From NCBI RefSeq assembly GCF_001747085.1, contig NZ_MDJD01000049.1, forward strand, positions 62,001 through 126,000: a stretch of DNA of 64,000 bases, in the 5' to 3' direction. This stretch comes from Flavivirga aquatica. GTDB lineage: Bacteria; Bacteroidota; Bacteroidia; Flavobacteriales; Flavobacteriaceae. This document shows positions 1 to 10,404 of this stretch, one piece after another. Within the stretch, counting starts at the first letter, position 1. Each line of letters begins with the position of its first letter. The position numbers were made by a program, and so were the translations under genes. The notes beneath the pieces were generated by a model, which saw only the letters and a list, made by a program, of their open reading frames with translations, was not told the origin of the DNA and searched no databases.

Positions 1-104
1 CTTATATGTGTAGGTAAAACCTTTCAGAACCATATAGGCTTGTAGGGAAAAGTAATTGTGTTATTTTTGTTAAAAAAGAAGATATTAATATTAAATTATA
101 AGAA

Positions 105-1223
105 ATGCAAAAAAAGATAGCGTTGATTACTGGTGTTACTGGACAAGATGGAGCTTACCTTAGTGAGTTTTTATTAAAAAAAGGTTACGAAGTTCATGGC
201 GTTAAAAGAAGAGCATCTCTTTTTAATACCGATAGAATAGATCACTTATATCAAGACCCGCATGTAGAAGACCGTAATTTTTTCCTTCATTATGGAGACC
301 TTACAGATAGTACTAATTTAACAAGAATTATTCAAGAAGTTCAACCAGATGAGATATATAATTTAGCAGCAATGAGCCATGTTCATGTATCCTTTGAGAT
401 GGCAGAATATACCGCTAATGCAGATGGTATAGGAACATTAAGAGTTTTAGAAGCGGTTAGGCTTTTAGGTCTTGAGAAGAAAACAAGAATTTATCAAGCA
501 TCAACTTCAGAGCTTTATGGTAAAGTTCAAGAAGTTCCTCAAACAGAAACAACACCTTTTTATCCTAGAAGCCCATATGCTGTTGCAAAAATGTATGCAT
601 ATTGGATAACTGTTAATTATAGAGAAGCCTACGGGATGTATGCTTGCAATGGTATTTTGTTTAATCATGAATCTCCCATTAGAGGAGAAACTTTTGTTAC
701 ACGTAAAATTACTAGAGCGACTTCAAAAATAGCTTTAGGACTTCAAGATAAAGTGTTTTTAGGGAATTTAGATGCTAAAAGAGATTGGGGCCATGCTAAA
801 GATTATGTTCGAATGATGTGGATGATTCTTCAAGCAGATGAAGCAGAAGATTGGGTGATTGCAACAGGTAAAACAACATCGGTTAGAGATTTTGTTAGAA
901 TGTGTTTTTCGCATATTGGTGTTGAATTAGAGTTTAAGGGAGAAGGAGTTAATGAAAAAGGATATATAAAGGCATGTAATAATCCAAAATATAATATTGA
1001 AATAGGAAAAGAAGTTATTGCTATTGATGAAAAATATTATAGACCAACAGAAGTTGATTTGCTTATTGGAGATGCTACTAAAGCTAAAGAAAAATTAGGG
1101 TGGATACCAGAATATAATTTACAAGATTTGGTGGATGATATGATGAGTAGTGATATAAAACTCATGAAAAAAGAACAATTTCTTCAAGAAGGAGGCTATA
1201 GAATAAAAAACTATTTTGAATAG
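105..1223 (+). CDS. gmd: GDP-mannose 4,6-dehydratase
   Basis: Converts GDP-D-mannose to GDP-4-keto-6-deoxymannose, the first step to GDP-L-fucose, in the cytoplasm. The 372-residue length is normal for the family. It is an extended short-chain dehydrogenase with the NADP-binding motif [10 protein letters not shown] at residues 10-19. The catalytic set is visible as STSELYG near residues 133-139 and YAVAK (Tyr158, Lys162). The [10 protein letters not shown] segment typical of Gmd is also present. The next gene is the partner synthase, only 4 bases downstream, so the two make one GDP-fucose module at the left edge of the polysaccharide locus. The first 104 bases of the window show no gene. Confidence 0.97.
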   Translation: MQKKIALITGVTGQDGAYLSEFLLKKGYEVHGVKRRASLFNTDRIDHLYQDPHVEDRNFFLHYGDLTDSTNLTRIIQEVQPDEIYNLAAMSHVHVSFEMAEYTANADGIGTLRVLEAVRLLGLEKKTRIYQASTSELYGKVQEVPQTETTPFYPRSPYAVAKMYAYWITVNYREAYGMYACNGILFNHESPIRGETFVTRKITRATSKIALGLQDKVFLGNLDAKRDWGHAKDYVRMMWMILQADEAEDWVIATGKTTSVRDFVRMCFSHIGVELEFKGEGVNEKGYIKACNNPKYNIEIGKEVIAIDEKYYRPTEVDLLIGDATKAKEKLGWIPEYNLQDLVDDMMSSDIKLMKKEQFLQEGGYRIKNYFE

Positions 1224-1227
1224 TGTT

Positions 1228-2274
1228 ATGAATAAAGATTCTAAAATATATGTTGCTGGTCATAGAGGGCTTGTAGGAAGTGCTATTCTTGAAAACCTTA
1301 AAAAAAAAGGCTATTCAAACATTATTACCAAAACACATAAAGAGTTAGATTTAACAAAACAAATAGATGTAGCTAATTTTTTTGATAGAGAAAAACCTGA
1401 ATATGTAATTTTAGCAGCAGCTAAAGTAGGAGGTATAGTAGCAAATAATACCTATAGAGCTGAATTTATTTATGAAAATATGATGATTCAGAATAATGTG
1501 ATTCATCAAAGTTATTTAAGTAAAGTCAATAAATTATTGTTTTTAGGAAGTACTTGTATTTATCCTAAAAATACGACTCAACCAATGAAAGAGGAGTATC
1601 TATTAACAAATACTTTAGAGTACACTAATGAGCCCTATGCTATTGCAAAAATAGCTGGTATAAAAATGTGTGAGAGTTATAATTTACAATATGGCACTAA
1701 TTTTATATCGGTAATGCCAACTAATTTATATGGACCGAATGATAATTTCGATTTGGAAAAGTCTCATGTATTACCAGCATTGATTAGAAAAATTTATTTA
1801 GCAAAATTACTATCAGAATCAAAAGAAGACGATGTAATTAAAGATTTAAATTTAAGCTCAATAGAAGAAGCTAAAAAATATTTAGAGAAGTTTGGCGTAA
1901 CAAAAGATAGTGTGGAAATTTGGGGAACAGGAAAACCTATGCGTGAGTTTTTGTGGAGTGAAGATATGGCAGAGGCATGCGTTTTTATTATGGAAAACAG
2001 AAACTTTAAAGATACTTATTCAGAATCACAAAAAGAGATTATAAATACACATATTAATATTGGTTCAGGTAAAGATATTTCAATAAAAGATTTAGCAGAA
2101 AACATTAAAGATATAATCGGTTTTAAGGGAGACCTTGTATTTAATACAGAAAAACCAGACGGAACAATGCGTAAATTAACAGATGTTTCAAAGCTGAATA
2201 ATTTAGGGTGGAATCATAAAGTTGAAATAAATGAGGGGATAAAAAAACTTTATAAATGGTATCTTAATAATTAA
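1228..2274 (+). CDS. fcl: GDP-L-fucose synthase
   Basis: Epimerises and reduces GDP-4-keto-6-deoxymannose to GDP-L-fucose using NADPH. The protein carries the Rossmann motif GHRGLVGSA near its N-terminus, the STCIYPK segment and the YAIAK catalytic Tyr/Lys pair. The family-specific [17 protein letters not shown] segment follows. I chose ATG 1228, four bases after the gmd stop; an in-frame TTG at 1216 would add four residues and overlap gmd. The 3' end is followed by about 150 bases without a gene before the next coding region. Confidence 0.96.
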   Translation: MNKDSKIYVAGHRGLVGSAILENLKKKGYSNIITKTHKELDLTKQIDVANFFDREKPEYVILAAAKVGGIVANNTYRAEFIYENMMIQNNVIHQSYLSKVNKLLFLGSTCIYPKNTTQPMKEEYLLTNTLEYTNEPYAIAKIAGIKMCESYNLQYGTNFISVMPTNLYGPNDNFDLEKSHVLPALIRKIYLAKLLSESKEDDVIKDLNLSSIEEAKKYLEKFGVTKDSVEIWGTGKPMREFLWSEDMAEACVFIMENRNFKDTYSESQKEIINTHINIGSGKDISIKDLAENIKDIIGFKGDLVFNTEKPDGTMRKLTDVSKLNNLGWNHKVEINEGIKKLYKWYLNN

Positions 2275-2403
2275 AAAAATCAGGGTTTTAAAAATAAATG
2301 AAGTCCATAGGAAAATTTAGAAAAGTAAATAAGTTATTAAACCTACCTAGGCGATAGAAAAGATTATTGAAGTTTTATCTCATATTAATTAAGTCAAATA
2401 ATA

Positions 2404-2411
2404 TATCTTTG
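2404..2411 (+). promoter_or_regulatory. Possible -7 promoter element (TATCTTTG)
   Basis: The motif matches the Bacteroidota -7 consensus TAnnTTTG and lies 16 bases before the start codon at 2428. No good TTG is seen at the usual -33 spacing, so this is tentative. It would separate the following gene from gmd-fcl in transcription. Confidence 0.35.
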
Positions 2412-2427
2412 GCAAGATATATAAGCT

Positions 2428-4116
2428 ATGAATAGTAAAAAACATTATGAAAGAACGAGGGCTCAAGAGAGCTCTAATGCTATAGAGAGGATGTACGTTA
2501 CTATGCGTCATTTGTTTAATAGAGGGTTTTATAAACCCATGGGTATTTCTGGAGAAACATTAATAGAGTCCTTATTGCTTTTACGTCCAGAAATATATGG
2601 ATCTATTGGAGAAGAAAAGGCAGAATTAGAAGGCTTGCTTTATGTTATTGATAGGCTTCCCATTGGAATTGAAGAATGTTCCTTTATTAATTTGACAAGT
2701 GACGAAGGTTACTCGAATTCTCATTTTAAGCCTTTAATACCTAAAAAAAGACGACGTAATTGTTATAGAATAGATGATGAACAGATGAATATTGAGATTA
2801 CTCGGGGTCGTTCTGAAATCTATGATATTTTAACACATCTTACATTTCTTTTTATTGAATCACATAAAATAAGTAAACGCGTTTTAATTGATGAAGAAGG
2901 TTCTACTACTAGGGATTGGATGAAACTTGAAAAAGTGGTTTTATCAAAAAAGAAACTTACTCAAGAAGAACGAGAAGTAGCAATTACCCATACAGCTAAT
3001 ATTTTAGGAAGAACCTTTAATGAGTTAACAGAAGTTTATAATGAGTTTGCTATACCTACACAGCCAGAAAGGTTACTTCATATTGTATATTGGTTAAGTA
3101 AATTAGCTATAGAAGAAGAGGTTAATCATGTTAAAAGAACGATTACTTTTAGTTCTATTTTAAGAGATCAGATAGGACATCATATACATGGTGAAATTTG
3201 GGCAGATAAAGTAAAAGGAATACTATATGAAAATGATTTTCTGGAAAGACCAATTCATATAATTAGTGCCAACATGCATAGCGTTATGAACACGCTTTTT
3301 GCTTCTAATGCTTTAAAGCAAAATAGATCTAAAAAAGATGTTTTTGAAGTATATGAATCTTTGAGTAATAGAGAAAATGAAGGATTACGAAATAAGGTAA
3401 AAAAAGAAGCGTTACAAAAAGGCATGATTTATATCAAAGATAAATCGGGAGCCAATATAGATGTTCAAGTTTTTGATACTACTAAAATAGATATTGCTAA
3501 AACAGATATTAAAATAAACGAAACTGTTTTAAAACAAAAAAAACCTATTATATTGGTCATGGATTATGCTTTTGGAGAACAAGCATACGAAACTATTGAT
3601 GAGTTACTTAAGCCATATAATATACAAGGAAAACAGATTCATTTAAACGTAGAGTCTGTATCTATTATGGGTAAAGCAGGTATATTAGAAGGAGATAAAG
3701 GAGATATTATGATACCGTCGGCGCATATTTTTGAGGGAACTGCGGATAATTATCCTTTTAAAAATGAACTTAAAAAAGAAGATTTAGAAGGTCAAGGCGT
3801 TGATATTTATGAAGGCTCTATGATTACTGTTTTAGGAACTTCATTGCAAAATAAAGACATTTTAAAGTTTTTTTATAATTCAACCTGGCAAGTTATAGGC
3901 TTAGAAATGGAAGGAGCACATTATCAAAAAGCAATTCAAGCAGCTTCAAAAGTTAGGGGAAGTATAAGTTCTAATGTGAAAGTAAGATATGCTTATTATG
4001 CTAGTGATAATCCTTTAAAAACAGGAGCTACATTAGCTTCTGGGGGTTTAGGGGAATCAGGTGTTAGACCAACGTATTTAATAACAAGAACGATACTAGA
4101 ACAAATATTAAATTAA
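2428..4116 (+). CDS. DUF6909-like protein with nucleoside-phosphorylase-like C-terminus
   Basis: This soluble 562-residue protein resembles flavobacterial proteins that I recall as DUF6909; its function is not known to me. No signal peptide or membrane segment is visible. The N-terminal 350 residues look mostly helical and charged. The C-terminal part has the feel of a nucleoside phosphorylase/nucleosidase: a glycine-rich SIMGKAGI segment followed by GD and IMIPS (about 412-431), then ITVLGTS, then GLEMEGAHY at 491-499, where this superfamily has its substrate-binding EMEsA motif. It lies between the GDP-fucose genes and the Wzz-like gene, with a 9-base gap to the latter. Function in polysaccharide synthesis is not shown by the sequence. 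Confidence 0.6.
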   Translation: MNSKKHYERTRAQESSNAIERMYVTMRHLFNRGFYKPMGISGETLIESLLLLRPEIYGSIGEEKAELEGLLYVIDRLPIGIEECSFINLTSDEGYSNSHFKPLIPKKRRRNCYRIDDEQMNIEITRGRSEIYDILTHLTFLFIESHKISKRVLIDEEGSTTRDWMKLEKVVLSKKKLTQEEREVAITHTANILGRTFNELTEVYNEFAIPTQPERLLHIVYWLSKLAIEEEVNHVKRTITFSSILRDQIGHHIHGEIWADKVKGILYENDFLERPIHIISANMHSVMNTLFASNALKQNRSKKDVFEVYESLSNRENEGLRNKVKKEALQKGMIYIKDKSGANIDVQVFDTTKIDIAKTDIKINETVLKQKKPIILVMDYAFGEQAYETIDELLKPYNIQGKQIHLNVESVSIMGKAGILEGDKGDIMIPSAHIFEGTADNYPFKNELKKEDLEGQGVDIYEGSMITVLGTSLQNKDILKFFYNSTWQVIGLEMEGAHYQKAIQAASKVRGSISSNVKVRYAYYASDNPLKTGATLASGGLGESGVRPTYLITRTILEQILN

Positions 4117-4125
4117 AATTATATT

Positions 4126-5193
4126 ATGAGTAAAGATTTGCATCAACCACAGCAATCTGAAGAAGTAGATTTAGGACAACTTTTTAAGTTAATAGGAAGT
4201 ACTTTTGACAAGTTTTTTAATTTTATAGGAGGAATATTTAAGAAAATATTTTTATCTTTTGTTTGGTTGTTATTTTTTGTTAAGAAACACATTATTAAGT
4301 TTGTAATTGCAGGTGGTATTGGATTAGTATTAGGAATTGTGTTAGAGAAAACATCAGACCCTGTTTATAAATCATACATCACAGTTAAGCAAAATTATAA
4401 TACAGGAGAAAATTTATATAATACAATTGGTTATTATAATGATTTAATTAGTCAAGATATTACAACTTTAGAGAGCGTTTTGGGTATTGATGAAAATCAA
4501 GCAGCTTCTATATTAAAGTTTGATATGGAATCAGCAATTAGTGAAAACCAAAAGCTAGAGAATTTTCATTTATACATAAAAGAATTAGATACTTCTTTGG
4601 CTTCAAAAATTGATTACAAAACTTTTGTAAAAAATTCTAAAGATTATTCACATCAATTGCAACAAATTACTATAAAATCTAAAGTTAGAAATAATTTCAA
4701 AGAAGTATTTGAAAAACTTATTAATAATATTAATTCAAACCCGTATTTTAAAAGAGAGCAAGAAAAAGATTTAAAGGAGTTGAAAAATGAAGAATTAGCA
4801 TTAAAGGAGGCTTTAATTAAATCGGACTCTTTGCAAAAGACGTATAAACGAGTTTTAGAAAGAAGTGTTAATAAATCAGGATCAGAAATAGGGATTACTA
4901 TTGAAGGGAAAAGTGATAAAAATATAACGAGAGAGTATGATTTATATCTAAATGATTTAGATTTAAGAAAAAGATTAGTTGAAAATGAAAGAAAACAGGA
5001 AGATAAAAAGTATATTTTAGAGATGATATCAAGTAAGCAAGATAGTGGAACTATTGATACTAATAAAGAGTTTTTAGGATTGTCATTAAGTCCGAAGTTA
5101 TACTATATTTTTATAATGCTTGGACTTACATTTATATTATTATTAGGAATACAGTTTATGAAGTTTTTAGAACGAATTAATAATATTGATTAA
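4126..5193 (+). CDS. Wzz-like chain-length determinant protein
   Basis: A 355-residue inner-membrane protein with the topology of polysaccharide co-polymerases: a cytoplasmic amphipathic N-terminus, one or two membrane segments within about residues 40-80, a long charged periplasmic coiled-coil region (about 90-320) and a final membrane segment near 328-346. Proteins of this shape set the chain length made by the Wzy polymerase. It has no tyrosine-kinase domain, so it is the short form. It stands directly before the dTDP-rhamnose genes and is probably co-transcribed with its neighbours. The sequence is divergent, so the call rests on topology and context. Confidence 0.7.
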   Translation: MSKDLHQPQQSEEVDLGQLFKLIGSTFDKFFNFIGGIFKKIFLSFVWLLFFVKKHIIKFVIAGGIGLVLGIVLEKTSDPVYKSYITVKQNYNTGENLYNTIGYYNDLISQDITTLESVLGIDENQAASILKFDMESAISENQKLENFHLYIKELDTSLASKIDYKTFVKNSKDYSHQLQQITIKSKVRNNFKEVFEKLINNINSNPYFKREQEKDLKELKNEELALKEALIKSDSLQKTYKRVLERSVNKSGSEIGITIEGKSDKNITREYDLYLNDLDLRKRLVENERKQEDKKYILEMISSKQDSGTIDTNKEFLGLSLSPKLYYIFIMLGLTFILLLGIQFMKFLERINNID

Positions 5194-5218
5194 ATACTAA
5201 ATCTTATTTACAAAAAAT

Positions 5219-6277
5219 ATGAAGTATAATATTCCAATTTTAATAACTGGAGGTGCTGGGTTTATAGGATCTCATGTCGTAAGACTTTTTGTTGAAAAAT
5301 ACCCACACTATAAGATATATAATCTAGATGCACTTACTTATGCGGGTAATTTAGAAAACCTTAAGGATATTGAAAATAATTCTAATTATACATTTATCAA
5401 AGGAGACATAACTAATGAACATTTAGTGATGAGCTTATTTGAAAAATATAAGTTTGAATACGTTATACACTTAGCAGCAGAATCGCATGTAGATAGGTCT
5501 ATTAAAGACCCTTTGGCGTTTGTTAAAACAAATGTTATAGGAACTATGATTCTTTTAAATGCTTTTAAGAATTTCTGGAAAAATGATTTTAGTGATAAAC
5601 TTTTTTATCATGTGAGTACAGATGAAGTCTATGGTTCTTTAGGGGAAAGAGGTTTGTTTACAGAAACAACACCTTATGACCCAAATTCACCATACTCAGC
5701 ATCTAAAGCAAGTTCAGATCATTTTGTAAGAGCGTACGGAGAAACCTATAAAATACCATATGTAATAACAAATTGTTCTAATAATTATGGTCAAAATCAG
5801 TTTCCTGAAAAATTAATCCCTTTATTTATTAATAATATAATAAATAATAAACCTTTGCCTGTTTATGGTAATGGAAATTATACTAGAGATTGGCTTTATG
5901 TAAAGGATCATGCAATAGCAATTGATTTAGTTTTTCATAAAGGAAAAAATAAAGAAACTTATAATATTGGAGGTTTTAATGAATGGAAAAATATTGATTT
6001 AGTAAAACTATTATGCCGTCAAATGGATAAAAAATTAGGTAGATCGGAAAATAGTTCGGAAGAGTTAATAACTTTTGTAGAAGATCGACCAGGTCATGAT
6101 TTAAGATATGCTATTGATGCTTCAAAAATTAAAAGTGAACTAGGATGGATGCCATCGGTAACCTTTGAAGAAGGATTAAGTGAAACAATAGATTGGTATT
6201 TAAGCAATGAAATTTGGTTAAATAATGTGACTAATGGAGTTTATCAATCTTATTATGAAAAACAATATAATCACTAA
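5219..6277 (+). CDS. rfbB: dTDP-glucose 4,6-dehydratase
   Basis: Second enzyme of dTDP-L-rhamnose synthesis: oxidises, dehydrates and reduces dTDP-glucose to dTDP-4-keto-6-deoxyglucose with bound NAD. The 352 residues show the Rossmann motif GGAGFIGSH (11-19), the STDEVYG segment with the catalytic Asp/Glu pair, and YSASKASSDH with the catalytic Tyr and Lys. NNYGQNQFPEKLIP and YTRDWLYVKDH are family signatures. It begins the four-gene rhamnose set rfbB-A-C-D, with 3 bases to rfbA. Confidence 0.97.
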   Translation: MKYNIPILITGGAGFIGSHVVRLFVEKYPHYKIYNLDALTYAGNLENLKDIENNSNYTFIKGDITNEHLVMSLFEKYKFEYVIHLAAESHVDRSIKDPLAFVKTNVIGTMILLNAFKNFWKNDFSDKLFYHVSTDEVYGSLGERGLFTETTPYDPNSPYSASKASSDHFVRAYGETYKIPYVITNCSNNYGQNQFPEKLIPLFINNIINNKPLPVYGNGNYTRDWLYVKDHAIAIDLVFHKGKNKETYNIGGFNEWKNIDLVKLLCRQMDKKLGRSENSSEELITFVEDRPGHDLRYAIDASKIKSELGWMPSVTFEEGLSETIDWYLSNEIWLNNVTNGVYQSYYEKQYNH

Positions 6278-6280
6278 GAG

Positions 6281-7144
6281 ATGAAAGGAATTATATTAGC
6301 AGGAGGATCTGGTACTAGGTTACATCCATTAACGTTATCTGTAAGTAAGCAATTGATGCCTATTTATGATAAACCAATGATATATTACCCACTTTCAACA
6401 CTAATGTATGCAGGTATTAAAGAAATATTAATTATTTCTACACCAAAAGATTTACCACTATTTCAAGATTTATTGGGAAATGGTGAAAAGTACGGATGTA
6501 GGTTTGAATATGCTGTTCAAGAAAACCCTAATGGTTTAGCCGAAGCTTTTATTATTGGTGAAGAGTTTATTAAAAAAGATAAAGTAGCACTAATCCTTGG
6601 AGATAATATTTTTTATGGTACAGGTTTGTCTAAACTTTTACAAGCTAATAATGATCCAAAAGGGGGTGTTATTTATGCTTATCATGTTCATGACCCAGAG
6701 AGGTATGGAGTTGTTGAGTTTAACGAAAAAGGAAAAGCTATTTCTATACAAGAAAAACCTAAGGAACCTAAATCCAATTTTGCTGTGCCAGGAATTTATT
6801 TCTATGATAATACCGTAGTTAATATTGCTAAAAACATTAAACCAAGTCATAGAGGAGAACTTGAAATTACAGATGTGAATAAAGAATATCTTAAACAAGG
6901 AAAACTTAATGTAAGTATATTAGATAGAGGAACAGCTTGGTTGGATACAGGAACGTTTCAGTCTCTAATGCAGGCATCTCAATTTGTTGAAGTAATTGAA
7001 GAACGCCAAGGTCTGAAAATTGGAGCCATAGAGGCTGCAGCATTCGAAATGGGGTATATTAATAAAAAAGAATTTAGAGTTTTAGCCGAACCTTTGCTTA
7101 AAAGTGGATATGGTAAAAATTTGTTAGGATTACTTAATAAATAA
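6281..7144 (+). CDS. rfbA: Glucose-1-phosphate thymidylyltransferase
   Basis: Couples dTTP to glucose-1-phosphate to give dTDP-glucose, the entry step to dTDP-rhamnose. The nucleotide-binding signature [11 protein letters not shown] is at residues 8-18, followed by [18 protein letters not shown]. The metal-binding LGDNIFYG and the EKPKEPKSN segments are intact. The 287-residue length fits RmlA. It is packed between rfbB and rfbC with gaps of 3 bases on each side. Confidence 0.97.
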   Translation: MKGIILAGGSGTRLHPLTLSVSKQLMPIYDKPMIYYPLSTLMYAGIKEILIISTPKDLPLFQDLLGNGEKYGCRFEYAVQENPNGLAEAFIIGEEFIKKDKVALILGDNIFYGTGLSKLLQANNDPKGGVIYAYHVHDPERYGVVEFNEKGKAISIQEKPKEPKSNFAVPGIYFYDNTVVNIAKNIKPSHRGELEITDVNKEYLKQGKLNVSILDRGTAWLDTGTFQSLMQASQFVEVIEERQGLKIGAIEAAAFEMGYINKKEFRVLAEPLLKSGYGKNLLGLLNK

Positions 7145-7147
7145 ATA

Positions 7148-7693
7148 ATGACGGTAAAAGAAACTAAATTAAAAAACTGTTTTATAATAGAACCCAAAAT
7201 TTTTGAAGATGAGAGAGGCTATTTTTTTGAAAGTTTTAATCAGTTAATGTTTAATAAATTAACAGGTAAAAGCGTAAATTTTATTCAAGACAATGAATCC
7301 TTTTCTTCAAGAGGAGTTTTAAGGGGTTTACACTACCAAGTTGGAGAATATGCCCAAGCAAAATTGGTTAGAGTGATAAAGGGCAACGTATTAGACGTAG
7401 CGGTTGATATAAGGAAGGATTCATTAACATATGGAGAGTATGTAGCGATAGAGTTATCAGAAGATAATAAAAAGCAATTATTTATACCTAGAGGGTTTGC
7501 TCACGGGTTTATTGTTTTAAGTGAGACAGCAATTTTCTCATATAAATGTGATAATTTTTATAATAAAGAATCAGAAGGAGGTATTATTTTTAATGATAAA
7601 ACTCTTGCTATCGATTGGAAATTATCATCAGATAAATTTATTGTATCCGAGAAAGACAAGGTCTTACCAGCAATGGAAAATGCTAGACTATGA
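7148..7693 (+). CDS. rfbC: dTDP-4-dehydrorhamnose 3,5-epimerase
   Basis: Epimerises C3 and C5 of dTDP-4-keto-6-deoxyglucose. The cupin-type protein of 181 residues shows RGVLRGLHYQ with the catalytic His, IPRGFAHGF with the second conserved His, and the aromatic FSYKCDNFY segment. Its stop overlaps the rfbD start by four bases, indicating translational coupling. Confidence 0.96.
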   Translation: MTVKETKLKNCFIIEPKIFEDERGYFFESFNQLMFNKLTGKSVNFIQDNESFSSRGVLRGLHYQVGEYAQAKLVRVIKGNVLDVAVDIRKDSLTYGEYVAIELSEDNKKQLFIPRGFAHGFIVLSETAIFSYKCDNFYNKESEGGIIFNDKTLAIDWKLSSDKFIVSEKDKVLPAMENARL

Positions 7694-8544
7694 AAAATAT
7701 TTTAGTAACTGGAGGTAGAGGGCAATTAGCTTCTTGTATTAAAGTTTTAGATAATAAGTTGATTGATTTTAATTTTATCTATGTAGATTCTGATGGATTA
7801 GATATTACCAAAAAAACAAAGATTGTTGCTTTTTTTGAAAAACAAAAAATCGACTATTGTATAAACTGTGCAGCTTATACCGCTGTAGATAAGGCAGAAT
7901 CAGATCAAGAGTTAGCTAAAAGTGTTAATGAAACTGGTGTCAAGTATTTAGTAGAGTCATGCAAGAAATTTGACGCAATATATATACAGATATCTACAGA
8001 TTTTGTTTTTGATGGAAAACAATCAACACTTTATAACGAAGAGGATGATGTAAACCCATTAAACGTTTATGGGCTGACCAAGTTTAATGGAGAAAAAGCT
8101 ACCTTAGCGCATAAAAAACATTTTATAATTAGAACATCTTGGTTATACTCAGAGTATGGGAATAATTTTTTAAAAACAATGCTAACATTAGGACAAGAAA
8201 GAGATGTGCTTAGTATTGTTAGTGACCAAATAGGCACTCCTACTTATGCTGGAGATTTAGCAGAGATTGTTTTAAGGATAATAAGAGATAATAATAGTTC
8301 TTTTGGAATTTACCATTATAGTAATGAAGGTGTAGCAAGTTGGTATGATTTTGCGTATGCAATTTTTGAAGAAATAAAAATTAATATTAAGTTACTTCCA
8401 ATTAGAACTGAAGCATATCCAACACCTGCTAAACGGCCAAGTTTTAGTGTTATGGATAAATCTAAAATTAAAAAAGAACTAAATATTGAAATACCATATT
8501 GGAAAGAAAGTTTAGAGAAGTGTTTAAAGAAAATGGTTCTTTAG
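7690..8544 (+). CDS. rfbD: dTDP-4-dehydrorhamnose reductase
   Basis: Last step to dTDP-L-rhamnose, reducing the 4-keto group with NAD(P)H. The Rossmann motif GGRGQLASC (8-16), the STDFVFDGK segment and the YGLTKFNGEKA catalytic Tyr/Lys segment are all present. The 284-residue length is normal. The start ATG lies inside the rfbC stop region. About 130 bases without a gene follow it. Confidence 0.96.
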   Translation: MKNILVTGGRGQLASCIKVLDNKLIDFNFIYVDSDGLDITKKTKIVAFFEKQKIDYCINCAAYTAVDKAESDQELAKSVNETGVKYLVESCKKFDAIYIQISTDFVFDGKQSTLYNEEDDVNPLNVYGLTKFNGEKATLAHKKHFIIRTSWLYSEYGNNFLKTMLTLGQERDVLSIVSDQIGTPTYAGDLAEIVLRIIRDNNSSFGIYHYSNEGVASWYDFAYAIFEEIKINIKLLPIRTEAYPTPAKRPSFSVMDKSKIKKELNIEIPYWKESLEKCLKKMVL

Positions 8545-8675
8545 TTTTGCTATACCTTGGCTAAGAAAGAAAAATGATTCTATATTAATTTAGTTAATAA
8601 AAAAGAAATTTTACTAGAAGAAACTAGGTTACAGAATACAAAAAAAATTATGATTTTAGGAAAATATAGTAGGAT

Positions 8676-9881
8676 ATGTTGAAAATTGAATTGGGAAGTA
8701 ATAGAATCTTTGGTCTAGATTTATTAAGGTTCTTTGCTATTATTATGGTATTGATTTCTCATGGGAGATCAATTTTAAATCCTATTTTTAATTCTACAGA
8801 TTTTATGTCTTTGGGAGGATTTTGGGGAGTAGAATTGTTTTTTGTTTTAAGTGGGTTTTTAATTGGAGGGATTTTAATAAAAATATTCGAAAAAGAAGAT
8901 TCATTTGATAAAGAAATAATACTGTCGTTTTGGAAAAGAAGATGGTTTAGAACACTTCCAAATTACTATCTAATTCTTATAATAAATGTTTTAATTGCAA
9001 TTGCAATTGGTCGATTCGTTTTTAACGATATTAGATATTATTCGATTTTTTTGTTTTTTCAAAATTTTTTCACTCGTCATCCTGGTTTTTTTGGTGAAGC
9101 ATGGAGTTTAGCAGTAGAGGAATGGTTTTATTTAATTTTTCCTGTAATTTTATTTTTTGTCAATAGCTTATTGTTTCCTTTACAGAAAAAGCAGAGTAAA
9201 TTTCTTATTAGTATTATAATTGTTTTTCTGTGTTCTTTTATTTTGAAGTTAATTACAGTAATATATTTAAATGCGGAATGGGACTCAGGTATAAGAAAGA
9301 TAGTACCGTTGAGGTTGGATTCAATTTTGACGGGAGTATTGTTTGCTTGGTTGAATTATTATAAAATAGATGTATTTGTTAAATATAAAAAGATAATGTT
9401 GGTATTTGCATTTTTTTTATTGACAATATCTTTATTTAATTATTACAATGATATATTGAAAGAAGGTATACTAGAATCTTCTTTTTTTAGTAAAACATTA
9501 TATTTTAATATAACAAGTTTAGGATTTGCATTTTTATTGCCATATGCTAATTCAAACAGAACAGTTGGTTTGAAATCAATATGGAGAAAAGGAGTAACTT
9601 TAATATCTCTTATTTCGTATTCAATGTATTTAATACATTATTCTTTTGTTTTTTTAGTTATCAATAGGCTTTCTAAGATTAATGATTCTATTATGTTTTC
9701 CATCATTATGTACTGTTGCTATTTTGGGATTACAATTATATTTTCCATTTTATTGTATAAATATTTTGAAAAACCAATGACAGATTTAAGAGATTTTAAC
9801 TCAAATACGAAAGGTTTAAATAGTGTTAAAAGTTATGTAAAAAAAGGGGTTATGGTCGTTAGTAATGCTATAAAACCATAA
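8676..9881 (+). CDS. Acyltransferase family 3 membrane protein
   Basis: A 401-residue integral membrane protein with roughly ten hydrophobic segments. The N-terminal LLRFFAIIMVLISHG and the GVELFFVLSGFLIGG segment are characteristic of the acyltransferase-3 family (OafA/ExoZ type), in which an early Arg and a following His are essential. The EAWSLAVEEWFYLIFP segment is another family hallmark. These enzymes O-acetylate sugars of O-antigens and exopolysaccharides at the inner membrane. In this locus it probably decorates the repeat unit; the exact sugar and acyl group cannot be read from sequence. Confidence 0.9.
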   Translation: MLKIELGSNRIFGLDLLRFFAIIMVLISHGRSILNPIFNSTDFMSLGGFWGVELFFVLSGFLIGGILIKIFEKEDSFDKEIILSFWKRRWFRTLPNYYLILIINVLIAIAIGRFVFNDIRYYSIFLFFQNFFTRHPGFFGEAWSLAVEEWFYLIFPVILFFVNSLLFPLQKKQSKFLISIIIVFLCSFILKLITVIYLNAEWDSGIRKIVPLRLDSILTGVLFAWLNYYKIDVFVKYKKIMLVFAFFLLTISLFNYYNDILKEGILESSFFSKTLYFNITSLGFAFLLPYANSNRTVGLKSIWRKGVTLISLISYSMYLIHYSFVFLVINRLSKINDSIMFSIIMYCCYFGITIIFSILLYKYFEKPMTDLRDFNSNTKGLNSVKSYVKKGVMVVSNAIKP

Positions 9882-9941
9882 GTTTATGATATTTGATACG
9901 TAATGTTTAAAAATAAATTATTTTTAATTATAAGAGAAGTA

Positions 9942-10376
9942 ATGAGTTTTAAAATTTTAGATTGCACGCTTAGAGATGGAGGTTATTATACCAATTGGGA
10001 TTTTGATAAACAATTATTGATTAAATATAGTAGAGCAATGGAGGAATTACCAATTGATTATGTTGAAATTGGCTATAGAAGTATTACTTTAGAGGGGTAT
10101 TTAGGTAAGTGTTTTTATTGTCCAGAGTATGTAATGAAAGAGCTAGAAGCCATAAATTTCACTAATGTTTCAAATAATTCTCCTATGGTTTTAGCTGTCC
10201 AAACGGCTTTGGATCTTGGAGTAACATCTATTCTAATGACTGGGTTTGATGACTATGATGATTCTCTAAACCAATCACAGTTAATGTTGGCTTAAGAAAA
10301 TCAAAAAATAACTAGCGACATTATAAAAATTAAAAACGTCACAGTTTCTACTGTAACACCAACAAAATATAAATAA
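9942..10376 (+). pseudogene. Internally deleted HMGL-type aldolase remnant
   Basis: The first part (ATG 9942) starts as a DRE-TIM/HMG-CoA-lyase-type aldolase: ILDCTLRDGGYYTNWDF with the metal and substrate motif LRDGG, then VEIGYRS and FYCPEYVMKEL. After about 65 residues the barrel is cut short and the sequence jumps, in frame, to what looks like a C-terminal segment (FDDYDDSLNQSQ). It then meets a TAA at 10293. The same frame continues after that stop with NQKITSDIIKI and TVTPTKYK to a second stop at 10374. Full-length relatives in capsule loci are several hundred residues, so most of the barrel is missing. The gene is a relic carrying an internal deletion and a nonsense mutation. An upstream in-frame ATG at 9903 is possible but would add residues not expected of the family. 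Confidence 0.75.
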
Positions 10377-10404
10377 AAATAGCTTCAATTTATAATTTAA
10401 TATA

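Noticed and set aside
6638-6898. Minus-strand open frame of 86 codons inside rfbA
   Set aside because: Lies fully within a well-supported gene, with low-complexity hydrophobic translation and no family resemblance.
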